NCBI GenBank assembly: GCA_905195085.1 | Contig: CAJJUK010000018.1 | Span: 1 to 29,834, forward strand | Source of the DNA: an uncultured Christensenella sp. | GTDB lineage: Bacteria; Bacillota; Clostridia; Christensenellales; UBA1242 | Length of the DNA stretch: 29,834 nt | Reading direction: 5' to 3' | In this document: one piece after another, positions 1 to 6,961 of the stretch | Position numbering within the stretch: the first letter of the stretch is position 1 | Layout: the number at the start of each line of letters is the position of its first letter | Notes under the pieces: model-generated | The model's database searches: none | Told to the model about the DNA's origin: nothing | Seen by the model: the letters and a program-made list of their open reading frames with translations, nothing else | Translations under genes and position numbers: made by a program

Positions 1-18
1 AAAAATATATTAAATATT

Positions 19-552
19 TTAATTCTCAAATTTCATAACTTTTGCATTATCTAATTTAAAATTTGAATAATCTCCGTCTTTTGGCGTGCCTGTAAAGTAA
101 AAATAGGTTAATCTACCAACTCCGCTATGAGAGACAATTAAAATATTTTTGCCTTTCTCCTTTTGTAAAATGTCATCATAAAAACTTGCTATTCTTTTAA
201 ACATTTTTTGAATACTTTCCATTTTAAAGGGAATTTTATCATTTGAATTCCAGCGTCTAAATTTGCAAATATTTGAAGGCTTGCCAGTGATTTCGCCATA
301 ATCTCTTTCTTTAAGTCTATCATCAAAGACAACCTTTAAATGCTTATGATATTTTAAAATTTCATCAAGCGTTTGTCTTGTTCTAACGAGTGGCGAGCAA
401 TAGCAAACATCAAATTTCACATCTTTCAATTCTACGGCTACTTCCTTTGCTTGCATAATCCCAATTTCGTTTAAAGGTGTTGCGCCCCAGCCAGTGAGCA
501 AATTCCCATTGGCATTATCATCAGTTTGTCCGTGCCTTACAAAATATATCAT
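19..552 (-). CDS. Histidine phosphatase family protein (phosphoglycerate mutase-like)
   Basis: This 177-residue protein has the histidine phosphatase fold. The RHG motif (FVRHGQT, catalytic His7) is at the N-terminus. SPLVRTRQT carries the second phosphate-binding arginine, LKERDYGEITG the acidic proton donor, and SHSGVGR the second catalytic histidine. Family members remove phosphate from small metabolites such as sugar phosphates or alpha-ribazole phosphate; nothing here fixes the substrate. The length fits a minimal cytosolic member. The start follows AGGAG with a normal gap. It is the last gene of a six-gene minus-strand operon, 43 bases after the dehydrogenase gene. The family is clear; a cobalamin role (CobC) is unsupported because no cobalamin genes are nearby. 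Confidence 0.9.
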   Translation of the reverse strand: MIYFVRHGQTDDNANGNLLTGWGATPLNEIGIMQAKEVAVELKDVKFDVCYCSPLVRTRQTLDEILKYHKHLKVVFDDRLKERDYGEITGKPSNICKFRRWNSNDKIPFKMESIQKMFKRIASFYDDILQKEKGKNILIVSHSGVGRLTYFYFTGTPKDGDYSNFKLDNAKVMKFEN

Positions 553-595
553 TTTTACTCCTAAATATTTTTGTTTTTTCTAATTTTTGCAAACT

Positions 596-1318
596 TTACT
601 CCAAATTCATATGTGTTTGTTCAAAGACTAAATCTTTAAGAATTAAAGTTTCTTTGTTGTAAAGGTTGTCAACGATTATTTTTGCAACTTCTTCTGGACT
701 TGCTAATGTATCTTCAACTCCAACTTTCACATAGTTGCGATTATCTTTCCAAAATTCTGTGTTTATTCCGCCCGGATATACATTTATAACTTTGATGTTT
801 GTTCCAAAAGTTTCCGCTCTTAAACATTGAGCATATCCTTCTTGTGCCCATTTTGCAGAACAATAAACACTCTCAAATTTAAATGCTCTTATGCCAGATT
901 GAGAAATCACATTGACAATTTTAACTATATCTTTGCTTTGTTTTAAATGTGGTAAAGCATAGGTTGTCATTAAAATTGTGCCATAAACAATTGCAGGGAA
1001 AACCTCATCAAGCATTTTCTTATTGTTATCGTAAATCGTGCCGAACCTGCCAACACCTGCGTTATTCACAAGACAAGTTATGTTATATTTCTTTGTTATA
1101 TCTTCATAAAATTCTTTAACAAACTTCTCATCACTTACATCGCCAACATAGGCGATAACATCGTTTGTTGTCAGTTTAGACAATTCCTCTCTTGTCTTTT
1201 TAAGTTCACTTTTTGTTCGAGAGATGATTGCAACATTTTCACCTTTAAGCAAAAATTCTTTTGCAAGTTGTTTCCCAACACCTCTTGAACCACCTGTAAT
1301 TATTGTGATATTTTTCAT
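596..1318 (-). CDS. Short-chain dehydrogenase/reductase (SDR)
   Basis: A 240-residue classical SDR oxidoreductase using NAD(P)(H). The Rossmann glycine motif TGGSRGVGK is near residues 8-16, followed by NNAGVGRFG, the catalytic serine region NVISQSG, and the YxxxK pair in YCSAKWA. A basic/serine stretch after beta-2 (SRTKSEL) suggests NADPH preference, which is inference. The C-terminal part continues with VYPGGINT, typical of the family. The start has a strong GGAGGTG site. It lies between an alpha/beta hydrolase gene (35 bases upstream) and the histidine phosphatase gene (43 bases downstream) in one operon. The substrate cannot be told from sequence. Confidence 0.92.
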   Translation of the reverse strand: MKNITIITGGSRGVGKQLAKEFLLKGENVAIISRTKSELKKTREELSKLTTNDVIAYVGDVSDEKFVKEFYEDITKKYNITCLVNNAGVGRFGTIYDNNKKMLDEVFPAIVYGTILMTTYALPHLKQSKDIVKIVNVISQSGIRAFKFESVYCSAKWAQEGYAQCLRAETFGTNIKVINVYPGGINTEFWKDNRNYVKVGVEDTLASPEEVAKIIVDNLYNKETLILKDLVFEQTHMNLE

Positions 1319-1353
1319 TTCACCTCCTTAATCTTTATTTTGTGGGTGATTAC

Positions 1354-1938
1354 CTAAAACTTTTCTTCAATAACTTTATGCAGTAGTTTATGAATTTTTA
1401 CATTTTCACTAATTGTTCCGTGTAAACCATTTTTATCAAAAATTTTTTCGCTCCCGATGTCGTCAGCATATTTTGATAAATTTTCAGTGGTAAAAAAGCA
1501 GTCTTTGCCTCCGAAAATTGAGTATTTTTTGAAAGGTAAATTTTTAAATATTTCATATTGTTTATTTGTCGGATAAAAACTTTTTAGAGATGAAAATTTA
1601 TCCAATGATACCTTGTCCGGTGGAAAGCGAAAACCTGCACAACTTATATATCCTCCAATTTTCATCGGTTTTTCTGCTAAATATTTCACTACAAAATTCG
1701 TTCCTGCTGATTGTCCAATTAAAAGCACATTTTCAAAGTTTGTAATGTTTTCCGATTTTATTAAACTTTCAAAAGATTTTTCATATTTCGCATAGGTTAT
1801 TCCTTCTTCAAATGATGGCATATGAGGTGCATAGAAAACATAGCCTTTACTTTCACAGAACTCTCTAAGACTTGGCACATATGTCATTCCAGCATCACCA
1901 CCTAATCCGCTTATAAAGATTACAGTTTTAATTTTCAT
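1354..1938 (-). CDS. Alpha/beta hydrolase, RBBP9/YdeN-like serine hydrolase
   Basis: A compact 194-residue alpha/beta hydrolase. FISGLGGDAGMTYVPSL at the N-terminus matches the oxyanion region of the RBBP9/YdeN group. GQSAG near residue 76 is the nucleophile elbow, FGGKDCFFT supplies the acidic residue, and GLHG near the C-terminus supplies the histidine. Members are small soluble serine hydrolases of mostly unknown substrate. The start is preceded by AAGGAG about 10 bases upstream. It is the fourth gene of the six-gene operon and follows a second, unrelated-looking alpha/beta hydrolase gene by 34 bases. The fold and triad are well supported, the physiological role is not. Confidence 0.85.
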   Translation of the reverse strand: MKIKTVIFISGLGGDAGMTYVPSLREFCESKGYVFYAPHMPSFEEGITYAKYEKSFESLIKSENITNFENVLLIGQSAGTNFVVKYLAEKPMKIGGYISCAGFRFPPDKVSLDKFSSLKSFYPTNKQYEIFKNLPFKKYSIFGGKDCFFTTENLSKYADDIGSEKIFDKNGLHGTISENVKIHKLLHKVIEEKF

Positions 1939-1972
1939 TCACTCTTTATCTCCTTAAAATTTTTATCTGCCA

Positions 1973-2719
1973 TCACAAAATATCAAGAAACAAGCTTGTA
2001 ATTCTTTTAATATCTTGCTCTCGCCTGCAAAAATGGTCGGCGCCTTTGATTTCAAATAACTGCCAATTTTTTAGCTTTGCTAACTTAAAAATATTATTAT
2101 TGTTTATAGAAATATCTTCACTACAATAGATAAGTTTGACATCTTCTTTGATGTTAAGATGATTAAATATATCGAATTTAAAATAATCTTCGAGCATTGA
2201 TGTTTCGACTTCCATATTATCTCTAAAATAGTTTTTGCCACTGTCTAAACATTCAATCATCTCTTTCCAGTTTTCAAGAGTGTCATTTTTGCAAACGTCA
2301 TATTCTTCAAGTGCTGGTGCTCGCAAAATAACTTTACCATAAATTCTTTTGTTGTTCTCCAAATATCTTAAAAGCAAAAATCCACCAAAACTTGCTCCTG
2401 TAAGACTTATTGGACCAGAGTAGAAAGACCTTATTTCATCTTCAATATTTTTAATAGTATCAAGGCAAGCCTTTACATTCAATTTTTCGTTCTTTCGCAG
2501 CCCGTGTCCCGGCAAGTCAAAACATACCAAACCAATTTTGTTTTCTTTTAGAGCAGGCGAAATCCTTGCAAAGACAAAAGAATTTCTTGAACTTGAAAAT
2601 CCGTGTACTGCAATCATAATTGTTTTAAGTCTGCTTGCTTCATCTTTTGAAAAGTTTTTAACAACCCAATCACTATCGAGTAAACTTTTCTCACTGTCCT
2701 TTTTTGTTTCTTGTTTCAT
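1973..2719 (-). CDS. Alpha/beta hydrolase (serine aminopeptidase/lipase-like)
   Basis: A 248-residue alpha/beta hydrolase. AVHGFSSSRNSF forms the oxyanion-hole region, CFDLPGHG is the conserved turn after strand 4, GASFGG is the nucleophile elbow with the catalytic serine, YCSEDISI gives the likely acid and GADHFC the catalytic histidine. The architecture resembles monoacylglycerol-lipase and serine-aminopeptidase (Hydrolase_4) members, so a carboxylester or peptide substrate is possible; this is inference. There is no signal peptide, so it is cytosolic. The start has an AAGGA site. It lies 17 bases after the inositol-monophosphatase-like gene and is co-transcribed with it. Confidence 0.85.
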   Translation of the reverse strand: MKQETKKDSEKSLLDSDWVVKNFSKDEASRLKTIMIAVHGFSSSRNSFVFARISPALKENKIGLVCFDLPGHGLRKNEKLNVKACLDTIKNIEDEIRSFYSGPISLTGASFGGFLLLRYLENNKRIYGKVILRAPALEEYDVCKNDTLENWKEMIECLDSGKNYFRDNMEVETSMLEDYFKFDIFNHLNIKEDVKLIYCSEDISINNNNIFKLAKLKNWQLFEIKGADHFCRREQDIKRITSLFLDIL

Positions 2720-2736
2720 ATTAGTCCTTAAAAATT

Positions 2737-3492
2737 TTATTTTTCAATTTCGTCAATATCAGTTGCAGTCGCGATGTCAGGTTCAAAATATTTTGCTTGT
2801 TTTGCTAAAATTAGTCCAAGCTCTTTATTGTTAGCAGCAACGTGACAACCTTTTTCATTATATATAAAACCTCCAGCTTGCTTTACTAAAAATTGTCCGG
2901 GAACATAATCCCAAAAACTTTCATGTCTAAAAATTGTTCCGCCAAAAACTCCACTTGCAACATAAGCAAAATTTACAGCAGCACAATATGTCACTCTATA
3001 ATTATGATTTTTTGCATCCAATCTAACCATACTAGGCAAACGATTTCTACCTTCAACAACATACAAATTTTTTTCAGGTGGATAATTGTTAACACAAATT
3101 TTTTTATCGTTTAGATAGGCACCGGCTTCATCAGCCCAATACATTTCTTTTAATTTTGGCATATAAATAACTGCCGCACAAATTTTTCCATTTTTAACAC
3201 AAGCAACTTGTATACCCCAAAGTGGAAAGTTGTGTGCAAAATTGATTGTCCCATCAATTGGGTCAACTGTAAAGCAATTTTCTGTCAGTTTGCCATTAGT
3301 GTTAAACTCTTCGCTAACAATATCAAAGTCAGGAAAATTCTTTTTTATTTCTTGGTTGATAAAATTTTCGATTTCATAATCAAAATTTGTGACCAAATCT
3401 CCTTTGTCGTCTTTTGCTTTGACTATAACATCATCAGTTATCAGCTTGCTTGCTTTAACGACCAATCTTTTCAAAAATTCAACTTCAGTCAT
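2737..3492 (-). CDS. Inositol monophosphatase family protein
   Basis: A 251-residue Mg2+-dependent phosphatase of the IMPase/FBPase superfamily. SEEFN supplies the first metal-binding glutamate, and DPIDGTINFAHNFP is the hallmark motif holding the metal ligands. WDYVPG is the C-terminal motif, normally WDxAAG, so the second half is slightly divergent while the metal-binding aspartate is kept. Substrates in this family include inositol phosphates, PAP (CysQ) and sugar phosphates; none can be selected here. A good AGGAG site precedes the ATG. It starts three bases after the NUDIX stop codon, indicating tight coupling as the second gene of the operon. Confidence 0.92.
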   Translation of the reverse strand: MTEVEFLKRLVVKASKLITDDVIVKAKDDKGDLVTNFDYEIENFINQEIKKNFPDFDIVSEEFNTNGKLTENCFTVDPIDGTINFAHNFPLWGIQVACVKNGKICAAVIYMPKLKEMYWADEAGAYLNDKKICVNNYPPEKNLYVVEGRNRLPSMVRLDAKNHNYRVTYCAAVNFAYVASGVFGGTIFRHESFWDYVPGQFLVKQAGGFIYNEKGCHVAANNKELGLILAKQAKYFEPDIATATDIDEIEK

Positions 3493-3495
3493 AAT

Positions 3496-4113
3496 TTATT
3501 CTCCTAAATTTATTATTTCATCAAGTTTATTAAACACAGGTTCGTAAAATTCCCATTTAAAGACAACTTCATCGCTGTTTTGCTTTACTAATTGTTTTAA
3601 GTGCTCATAGTCCATATATAGCACTTCCGACAATTCCTCTTTTTGAATGGTAATATTTTCTATTGGAATTGCTTTGCCTATATAATAGTGATGAATAAAA
3701 CAATGATTTCGTGGGACTATTCGCTTAAATGAAATAAGTTCCTTTACATCATAATTTTTAATATCTAATCCAAGTTCTTCCTTTGCTTCTTTTTCTAATG
3801 CTTCCTTCAAAGTTTCCTTTCCAACAACGTGACCAGCACAAATAGCAAGTTTATTAGGATTTTGTTTTTTGTTTGGACTTCTTCTTTGTAATAATACTTT
3901 TTTGTTTTCTTTATCTATTATCCATAATGCAACTTCATTATGAAAAAGTTTATTGCCGTGGACAATTTCTCTTTTTTCAAATCTACCAGTAGGTTTGCCG
4001 TTTTCATCTAAAACTTGCAATAATTCATCTTCTTTATCTGAAACCAACTCATCTTGTTTAATATCGTTTTTGCATTGTTTAATAATTTTTCTTATTGTTT
4101 TGCGTTCGTTCAT
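3496..4113 (-). CDS. NUDIX hydrolase, IPP isomerase/YfcD-like
   Basis: A 205-residue NUDIX protein. An N-terminal extension is followed by VLDENGKPTGR and REIVHGNKLFHNEVALWI, the pattern of isopentenyl-diphosphate-isomerase-like and YfcD-like NUDIX proteins. The Nudix box starts at GHVVGKET and ends at EKEAKEELGL; the usual arginine of REUXEE is lysine here, while the metal-binding glutamates remain. Such enzymes hydrolyse nucleoside diphosphate derivatives; the actual substrate is unknown. It is the first gene of the six-gene operon. No Shine-Dalgarno sequence precedes the ATG; instead TATAAT lies six bases upstream, so its mRNA is probably leaderless. Confidence 0.92.
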   Translation of the reverse strand: MNERKTIRKIIKQCKNDIKQDELVSDKEDELLQVLDENGKPTGRFEKREIVHGNKLFHNEVALWIIDKENKKVLLQRRSPNKKQNPNKLAICAGHVVGKETLKEALEKEAKEELGLDIKNYDVKELISFKRIVPRNHCFIHHYYIGKAIPIENITIQKEELSEVLYMDYEHLKQLVKQNSDEVVFKWEFYEPVFNKLDEIINLGE

Positions 4114-4125
4114 AAAATGATTATA
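4114..4125 (-). promoter_or_regulatory. Leaderless-type promoter of the six-gene operon
   Basis: On the minus strand a perfect -10 box TATAAT (4120-4125) is separated by only six bases (CATTTT) from the NUDIX start codon. Transcription normally begins about seven bases after the -10, that is at the A of ATG. No ribosome-binding site fits in between. The same string TATAATCATTTTATGAA precedes the acetyltransferase gene at 5.4 kb. No good -35 was found at 16-18 bp. Confidence 0.65.
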
Positions 4126-4364
4126 ACATATTTTAATTAAAATTGGTATGTATTTTACAAAAAATCTATTACAGGACTCAAGATATTTAGTTAGTTTTAG
4201 GCAGTATTAAAGCGAAGAAAATATCATAAATAATCACATTTGCAACAAACTGCAACAGTAAATTGCTCTTGTTCTGTTGCAAAAGAAATTTTGTTGTGCT
4301 AAAATTCTCATAAATAAAAGTCAAAAGGCAGTAGGTGTTCCACCCACACTTTAAAAAGACTTTT
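4114..4364. other. Non-coding stretch with TGCAACA repeats (possible element end)
   Basis: No plausible gene is seen here. An open frame on the minus strand across 4187-4411 is the antisense of a tRNA fragment and not a gene. The heptamer TGCAACA occurs at 4241-4247 and 4251-4257 and inverted at 4275-4281; the second and third copies form an 8-bp inverted repeat (TGCAACAG/CTGTTGCA) around 4251-4281. A related TTGTTGTGC lies at 4291. Short repeated sites beside a tRNA att scar can be integrase arm-binding sites; that role is inference. Confidence 0.35.
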
Positions 4365-4410
4365 CCTGATAAGGTGGGGGTCGGTGGTTCGAGTCCACTC
4401 AAGCCAACCA
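4365..4410 (+). pseudogene. 3' half of a tRNA-Ile(GAU) gene: probable attachment-site scar
   Basis: Reading back from the encoded CCA (4408-4410): discriminator A4407, acceptor 3' strand 4400-4406, T arm 4383-4399 with TTCGAGT loop, variable loop 4378-4382, anticodon 3' stem GGTGG 4373-4377, and loop CTGATAA 4366-4372 with anticodon GAT at 4368-4370. The matching anticodon 5' stem (CCACC), D arm and acceptor 5' strand (TGGCTTG) are absent; the five bases upstream of the loop (TTTTC) pair with GGTGG at only two positions, one of them a wobble. A native-looking terminator follows. This is what remains at one end when an element integrates in a tRNA gene and carries a replacement 3' part. The intact copy would lie to the left, outside the window. 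Confidence 0.75.
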
Positions 4411-4413
4411 CTA

Positions 4414-4441
4414 AAATCCCTGATAAAATCGGGGGTTTTTT
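4414..4441 (+). terminator. Rho-independent terminator of the tRNA-Ile gene
   Basis: A stem CCCTGAT/ATCGGGG (4418-4424 with 4428-4434, one T-G wobble, extendable by three pairs) with an AAA loop is followed by six T. It sits four bases after the CCA of the tRNA remnant, as expected for the original tRNA terminator. Confidence 0.8.
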
Positions 4442-4484
4442 ATTATGTTTTTATAATGATTTTTTGATATCATTTACTGCATTT

Positions 4485-4597
4485 TTTGACATCAAATATT
4501 TTCCATTAAATTAAGCAATAAAGAAGACCGAAAGTGCGAATTACTTTCGATCTATTTCTGTCTAAAACTATTTTAAATTGTGTTATTTGATGTCAAA
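4485..4597. repeat. Nested inverted-repeat element (14-bp ends, 11-bp central hairpin)
   Basis: TTTGACATCAAATA at 4485-4498 is the exact reverse complement of 4584-4597. Between them a second inverted repeat, 4525-4535 with 4543-4553 (11 positions, one wobble or mismatch depending on strand, core CGAAAGT/ACTTTCG), sits near the centre, 26 and 30 bases from the outer arms. The inner hairpin read on the minus strand is followed by TCTTTATT and may double as a terminator for the acetyltransferase gene ending at 4616. The layout resembles a small palindromic mobile unit, but no target duplication is obvious. Confidence 0.5.
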
Positions 4598-4615
4598 CTT
4601 TACATTACAAAATCT

Positions 4616-5380
4616 TTATGTTTGTTCTATAACTTTTCCATTTTTATAAAATTTATATTGATACTCTTTATTATTGTCATAATCATAAACATACACGTCA
4701 TTTCTATTGCCTTTATACCAAATGGAAAAAGTGTAATTTTTAAATTTTTTATCAAGCAATTCTTTTATGTTGAGAGCCAGTTTATCATATAACTCGTAAG
4801 GTTTTAATGACTTAAAATTGTCTAATTTTTGATGATTGGTCAAAGTTTTAAGGATTTGCCAACCTTTTTTATCTTCAAAAACCATTGGTTCAAATCCAAA
4901 ATCTAAATAAATCTTAGCAGCAAGCCAAGTGTGTGTTTGGGTGTGCAATAAAATTTTATTGTAGCCAAGCTCTTTTGCAAGATGTACGAGTTCACTTAGA
5001 ATTGGTTTTGAGAGATGTTTACCCTGATAGTCTTTTCTTATTGCAAACCAGTCAATAACACACTTATATCCATACTCATCTGCTGGCGATAATGTCGCAG
5101 TTGCAATTTTTTCATTAATTTCATTTACAACAAATATACATCTTTTTGGCAATTGTTTGTAGAACTTATCATAAAAATCGTGAAAATATTCTTTTGCTTT
5201 ACTTTTGGAAGCAAATTCTCCAGTCGATATATGAATGTTTATCCAGTCATTGATGTCTGCATCCGACTTAAAATAAACAAATTTATAACCATTTGGCAAC
5301 AAATAGAGATGAACATCGTTTAAGTTGTCGAGTGTCATAATTAATTCATGATATTCAAGAGTTTTTTCAATTGTATTCAT
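4616..5380 (-). CDS. GNAT-family N-acetyltransferase
   Basis: A 254-residue protein with a central acetyl-CoA-binding GNAT domain. DYQGKHLSKPIL near residue 118 is the motif A pyrophosphate loop (a variant of Q/RxxGxG/A), followed by the helix LVHLAKELGYNKILLHT and the motif B end KIYLDFGFEP. The N-terminal 70 residues and the C-terminal 80 residues (ending in a lysine/tyrosine-rich segment) lie outside the core and are not recognised. The acyl acceptor is unknown. It appears monocistronic. No ribosome-binding site precedes the ATG; TATAAT lies six bases upstream, pointing to a leaderless transcript. Confidence 0.88.
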   Translation of the reverse strand: MNTIEKTLEYHELIMTLDNLNDVHLYLLPNGYKFVYFKSDADINDWINIHISTGEFASKSKAKEYFHDFYDKFYKQLPKRCIFVVNEINEKIATATLSPADEYGYKCVIDWFAIRKDYQGKHLSKPILSELVHLAKELGYNKILLHTQTHTWLAAKIYLDFGFEPMVFEDKKGWQILKTLTNHQKLDNFKSLKPYELYDKLALNIKELLDKKFKNYTFSIWYKGNRNDVYVYDYDNNKEYQYKFYKNGKVIEQT

Positions 5381-5386
5381 AAAATG

Positions 5387-5414
5387 ATTATACCATTATT
5401 ACAACAATATTCAA
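5387..5414 (-). promoter_or_regulatory. Leaderless-type promoter of the acetyltransferase gene
   Basis: On the minus strand TTGAAT (5409-5414), a 16-bp spacer and TATAAT (5387-5392) form a sigma-A-type promoter. Only CATTTT separates the -10 from the start codon at 5380, so transcription would start at about the A of ATG. The -10-to-ATG string is identical to that of the NUDIX gene. Confidence 0.7.
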
Positions 5415-5525
5415 ACTTTTTGTTGAATTTGAATGCTTTAACAGAAGGAATTAAATGCTTAAAAACAAAATTTTTATTTTATTGAGATTTTAAGATTTAA
5501 ATTGATAGAAAGATGTAATTATTTA

Positions 5526-5534
5526 TGCTATAAT
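5526..5534 (+). promoter_or_regulatory. Extended -10 promoter of the lipoprotein gene
   Basis: TGCTATAAT is an extended -10 element (TGn-TATAAT). A TTGATA at 5502-5507 is 21 bp away, too far for a standard -35. The predicted start is at about 5541, immediately before the AAGGAG ribosome-binding site (5541-5546), giving a very short leader. Confidence 0.65.
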
Positions 5535-5554
5535 TATTGTAAGGAGAAGGATTA

Positions 5555-6823
5555 ATGAAAAAGCGTTTTTTAAGTTTCATTTTATTGTGTTGTTTAATGT
5601 TGCCTTGTATGACATTATTATCTGCGTGTGGAAGTCATGATCTTAATAATATGGTTATTAAAAATTGGAATAACTATTCTTACATTGGGGCTGGATTGGT
5701 TTCTTCACCATCGGCAAGCGGACAAGGGGTGTATGCAAACTCTGCAAAAAAAGCAAAAGCGAAATTGTTTGGAGTCACAAAGGACGGACGTTACGAAGTT
5801 ATTAAGTTTGAAGATGAATCTGGGAAAGAACAAGAACAAACTTATTACTTGTCTGGATTTACGGCATATACAAATTTTACTTTTATAGAATATTCTGAAA
5901 GAAATGTTGAACAAATAACAAGTTTTACATCAAATGCCGAACATCAATACATTTTAGACAATAATTCTGGCAAAATTTATAGATTGGATGACATTTTTGA
6001 TTTTATAAATTTGGGGACAGCCGGTTGTCAAGGGGAAAGCAAAAATGCGTTCTATTGTTTAGCGAAAAAACATAGTGATCCTTATACTGGTCATACGCCA
6101 ATATATAAGTTTTCGATTGAAAATGAAGAGTTAAAAATTGAAAAAGCTTTTGATTCTTCAAAATTAAGTGCTTTTGGATCTGCTTTTATAGTGGACAATT
6201 ATGGAAATGTTTTTTCTGAAAATGGCAAATTTGTTATTTCTTCTGACGGAATTATTAAAACTTTAGACAATGTTTCGTTGTTTAAGGCTTTGAACGGTTT
6301 TGTTTATGTTGGCAATCAAGTCTTTGATAAAGACGCAAATCTTGTTGATTCAACTTTTACGCCTCCAAATTTGCAATTATCTGGAGAAATGAGAGGTTTC
6401 AGCAAGGATAAATATTTGGTAAAGCAAGATGGCTCTGTTAGTTATTACTATATAAGAAACAGAGAGACTGTTGGACTATATAAAGTTACATTTTTAAATG
6501 ATATAGAATATGAGATTGAAGAAATTGAACTAGAAGGGTATTCTGAGGACAATTGGAAAAAGAGTTTGGTTGAGAATGATAGAATCTATTATTTGTCAAA
6601 TTCTGAAGTGGGATATTGTGATATTGAGACCGGCAAGGCGACAGTTTTGACGAATGAATATATCTTCGACGACATTTGGACTGACAATCAAGGGAATGTG
6701 TGCTTCTCAGCATTAAATGAATATATGGATTCTGTTGAGGGTATTATAAATGCCGACAATTCTATTACTGTGGGGATTACCTCAAATGGTTATGATGTCA
6801 TTTTTGTGAAACCGATCAATTAA
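5555..6823 (+). CDS. Putative lipoprotein, possible beta-propeller
   Basis: A 422-residue protein with a lipoprotein signal peptide: basic MKKR, a hydrophobic stretch to about residue 22, and the lipobox LSAC, so it should be lipid-anchored on the outside of the membrane. The mature part has no recognised enzyme motif. Aromatic- and aspartate-rich strand-like units recur (ILDNNSGKIYRL, FIVDNYGNVFSENGKF, YVGNQVFDKDANLVD, YLSNSEVGYCDIETGKA, DIWTDNQGNVCFS), the rhythm of a beta-propeller of the kind that reports values blade by blade. That fold is inference. It is monocistronic, between its own promoter and a strong terminator. No homologue is recognised. Confidence 0.8.
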   Translation: MKKRFLSFILLCCLMLPCMTLLSACGSHDLNNMVIKNWNNYSYIGAGLVSSPSASGQGVYANSAKKAKAKLFGVTKDGRYEVIKFEDESGKEQEQTYYLSGFTAYTNFTFIEYSERNVEQITSFTSNAEHQYILDNNSGKIYRLDDIFDFINLGTAGCQGESKNAFYCLAKKHSDPYTGHTPIYKFSIENEELKIEKAFDSSKLSAFGSAFIVDNYGNVFSENGKFVISSDGIIKTLDNVSLFKALNGFVYVGNQVFDKDANLVDSTFTPPNLQLSGEMRGFSKDKYLVKQDGSVSYYYIRNRETVGLYKVTFLNDIEYEIEEIELEGYSEDNWKKSLVENDRIYYLSNSEVGYCDIETGKATVLTNEYIFDDIWTDNQGNVCFSALNEYMDSVEGIINADNSITVGITSNGYDVIFVKPIN

Positions 6824-6864
6824 CTTTAGATTCAGTATAATTTTCAACTTCTTGAATGAAGAAT

Positions 6865-6907
6865 AAAAAAACTGCTTAACATTAAAGAGATGTTAGGCAG
6901 TTTTTTA
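6865..6907. terminator. Bidirectional terminator
   Basis: A hairpin of 11 or more bp (6871-6882 with 6890-6901, one wobble, 7-base loop) is flanked by an A-tract on the left and a T-tract on the right. It can end the lipoprotein transcript on the plus strand and the metallo-hydrolase transcript (stop at 6962) on the minus strand. Confidence 0.85.
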
Positions 6908-6961
6908 TCTTACTCTAAATTTTTTGATTATGTTTATGTGATTTTTTGTTCTCGAACTTTG

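Noticed and set aside
4187..4411. Minus-strand ORF of 74 residues starting MVGLSGLEPPTPTLSG
   Set aside because: Its first residues are the antisense translation of the tRNA-Ile fragment (T arm, variable loop, anticodon stem), a well-known false protein. The rest crosses the repeat region and has no ribosome-binding site.
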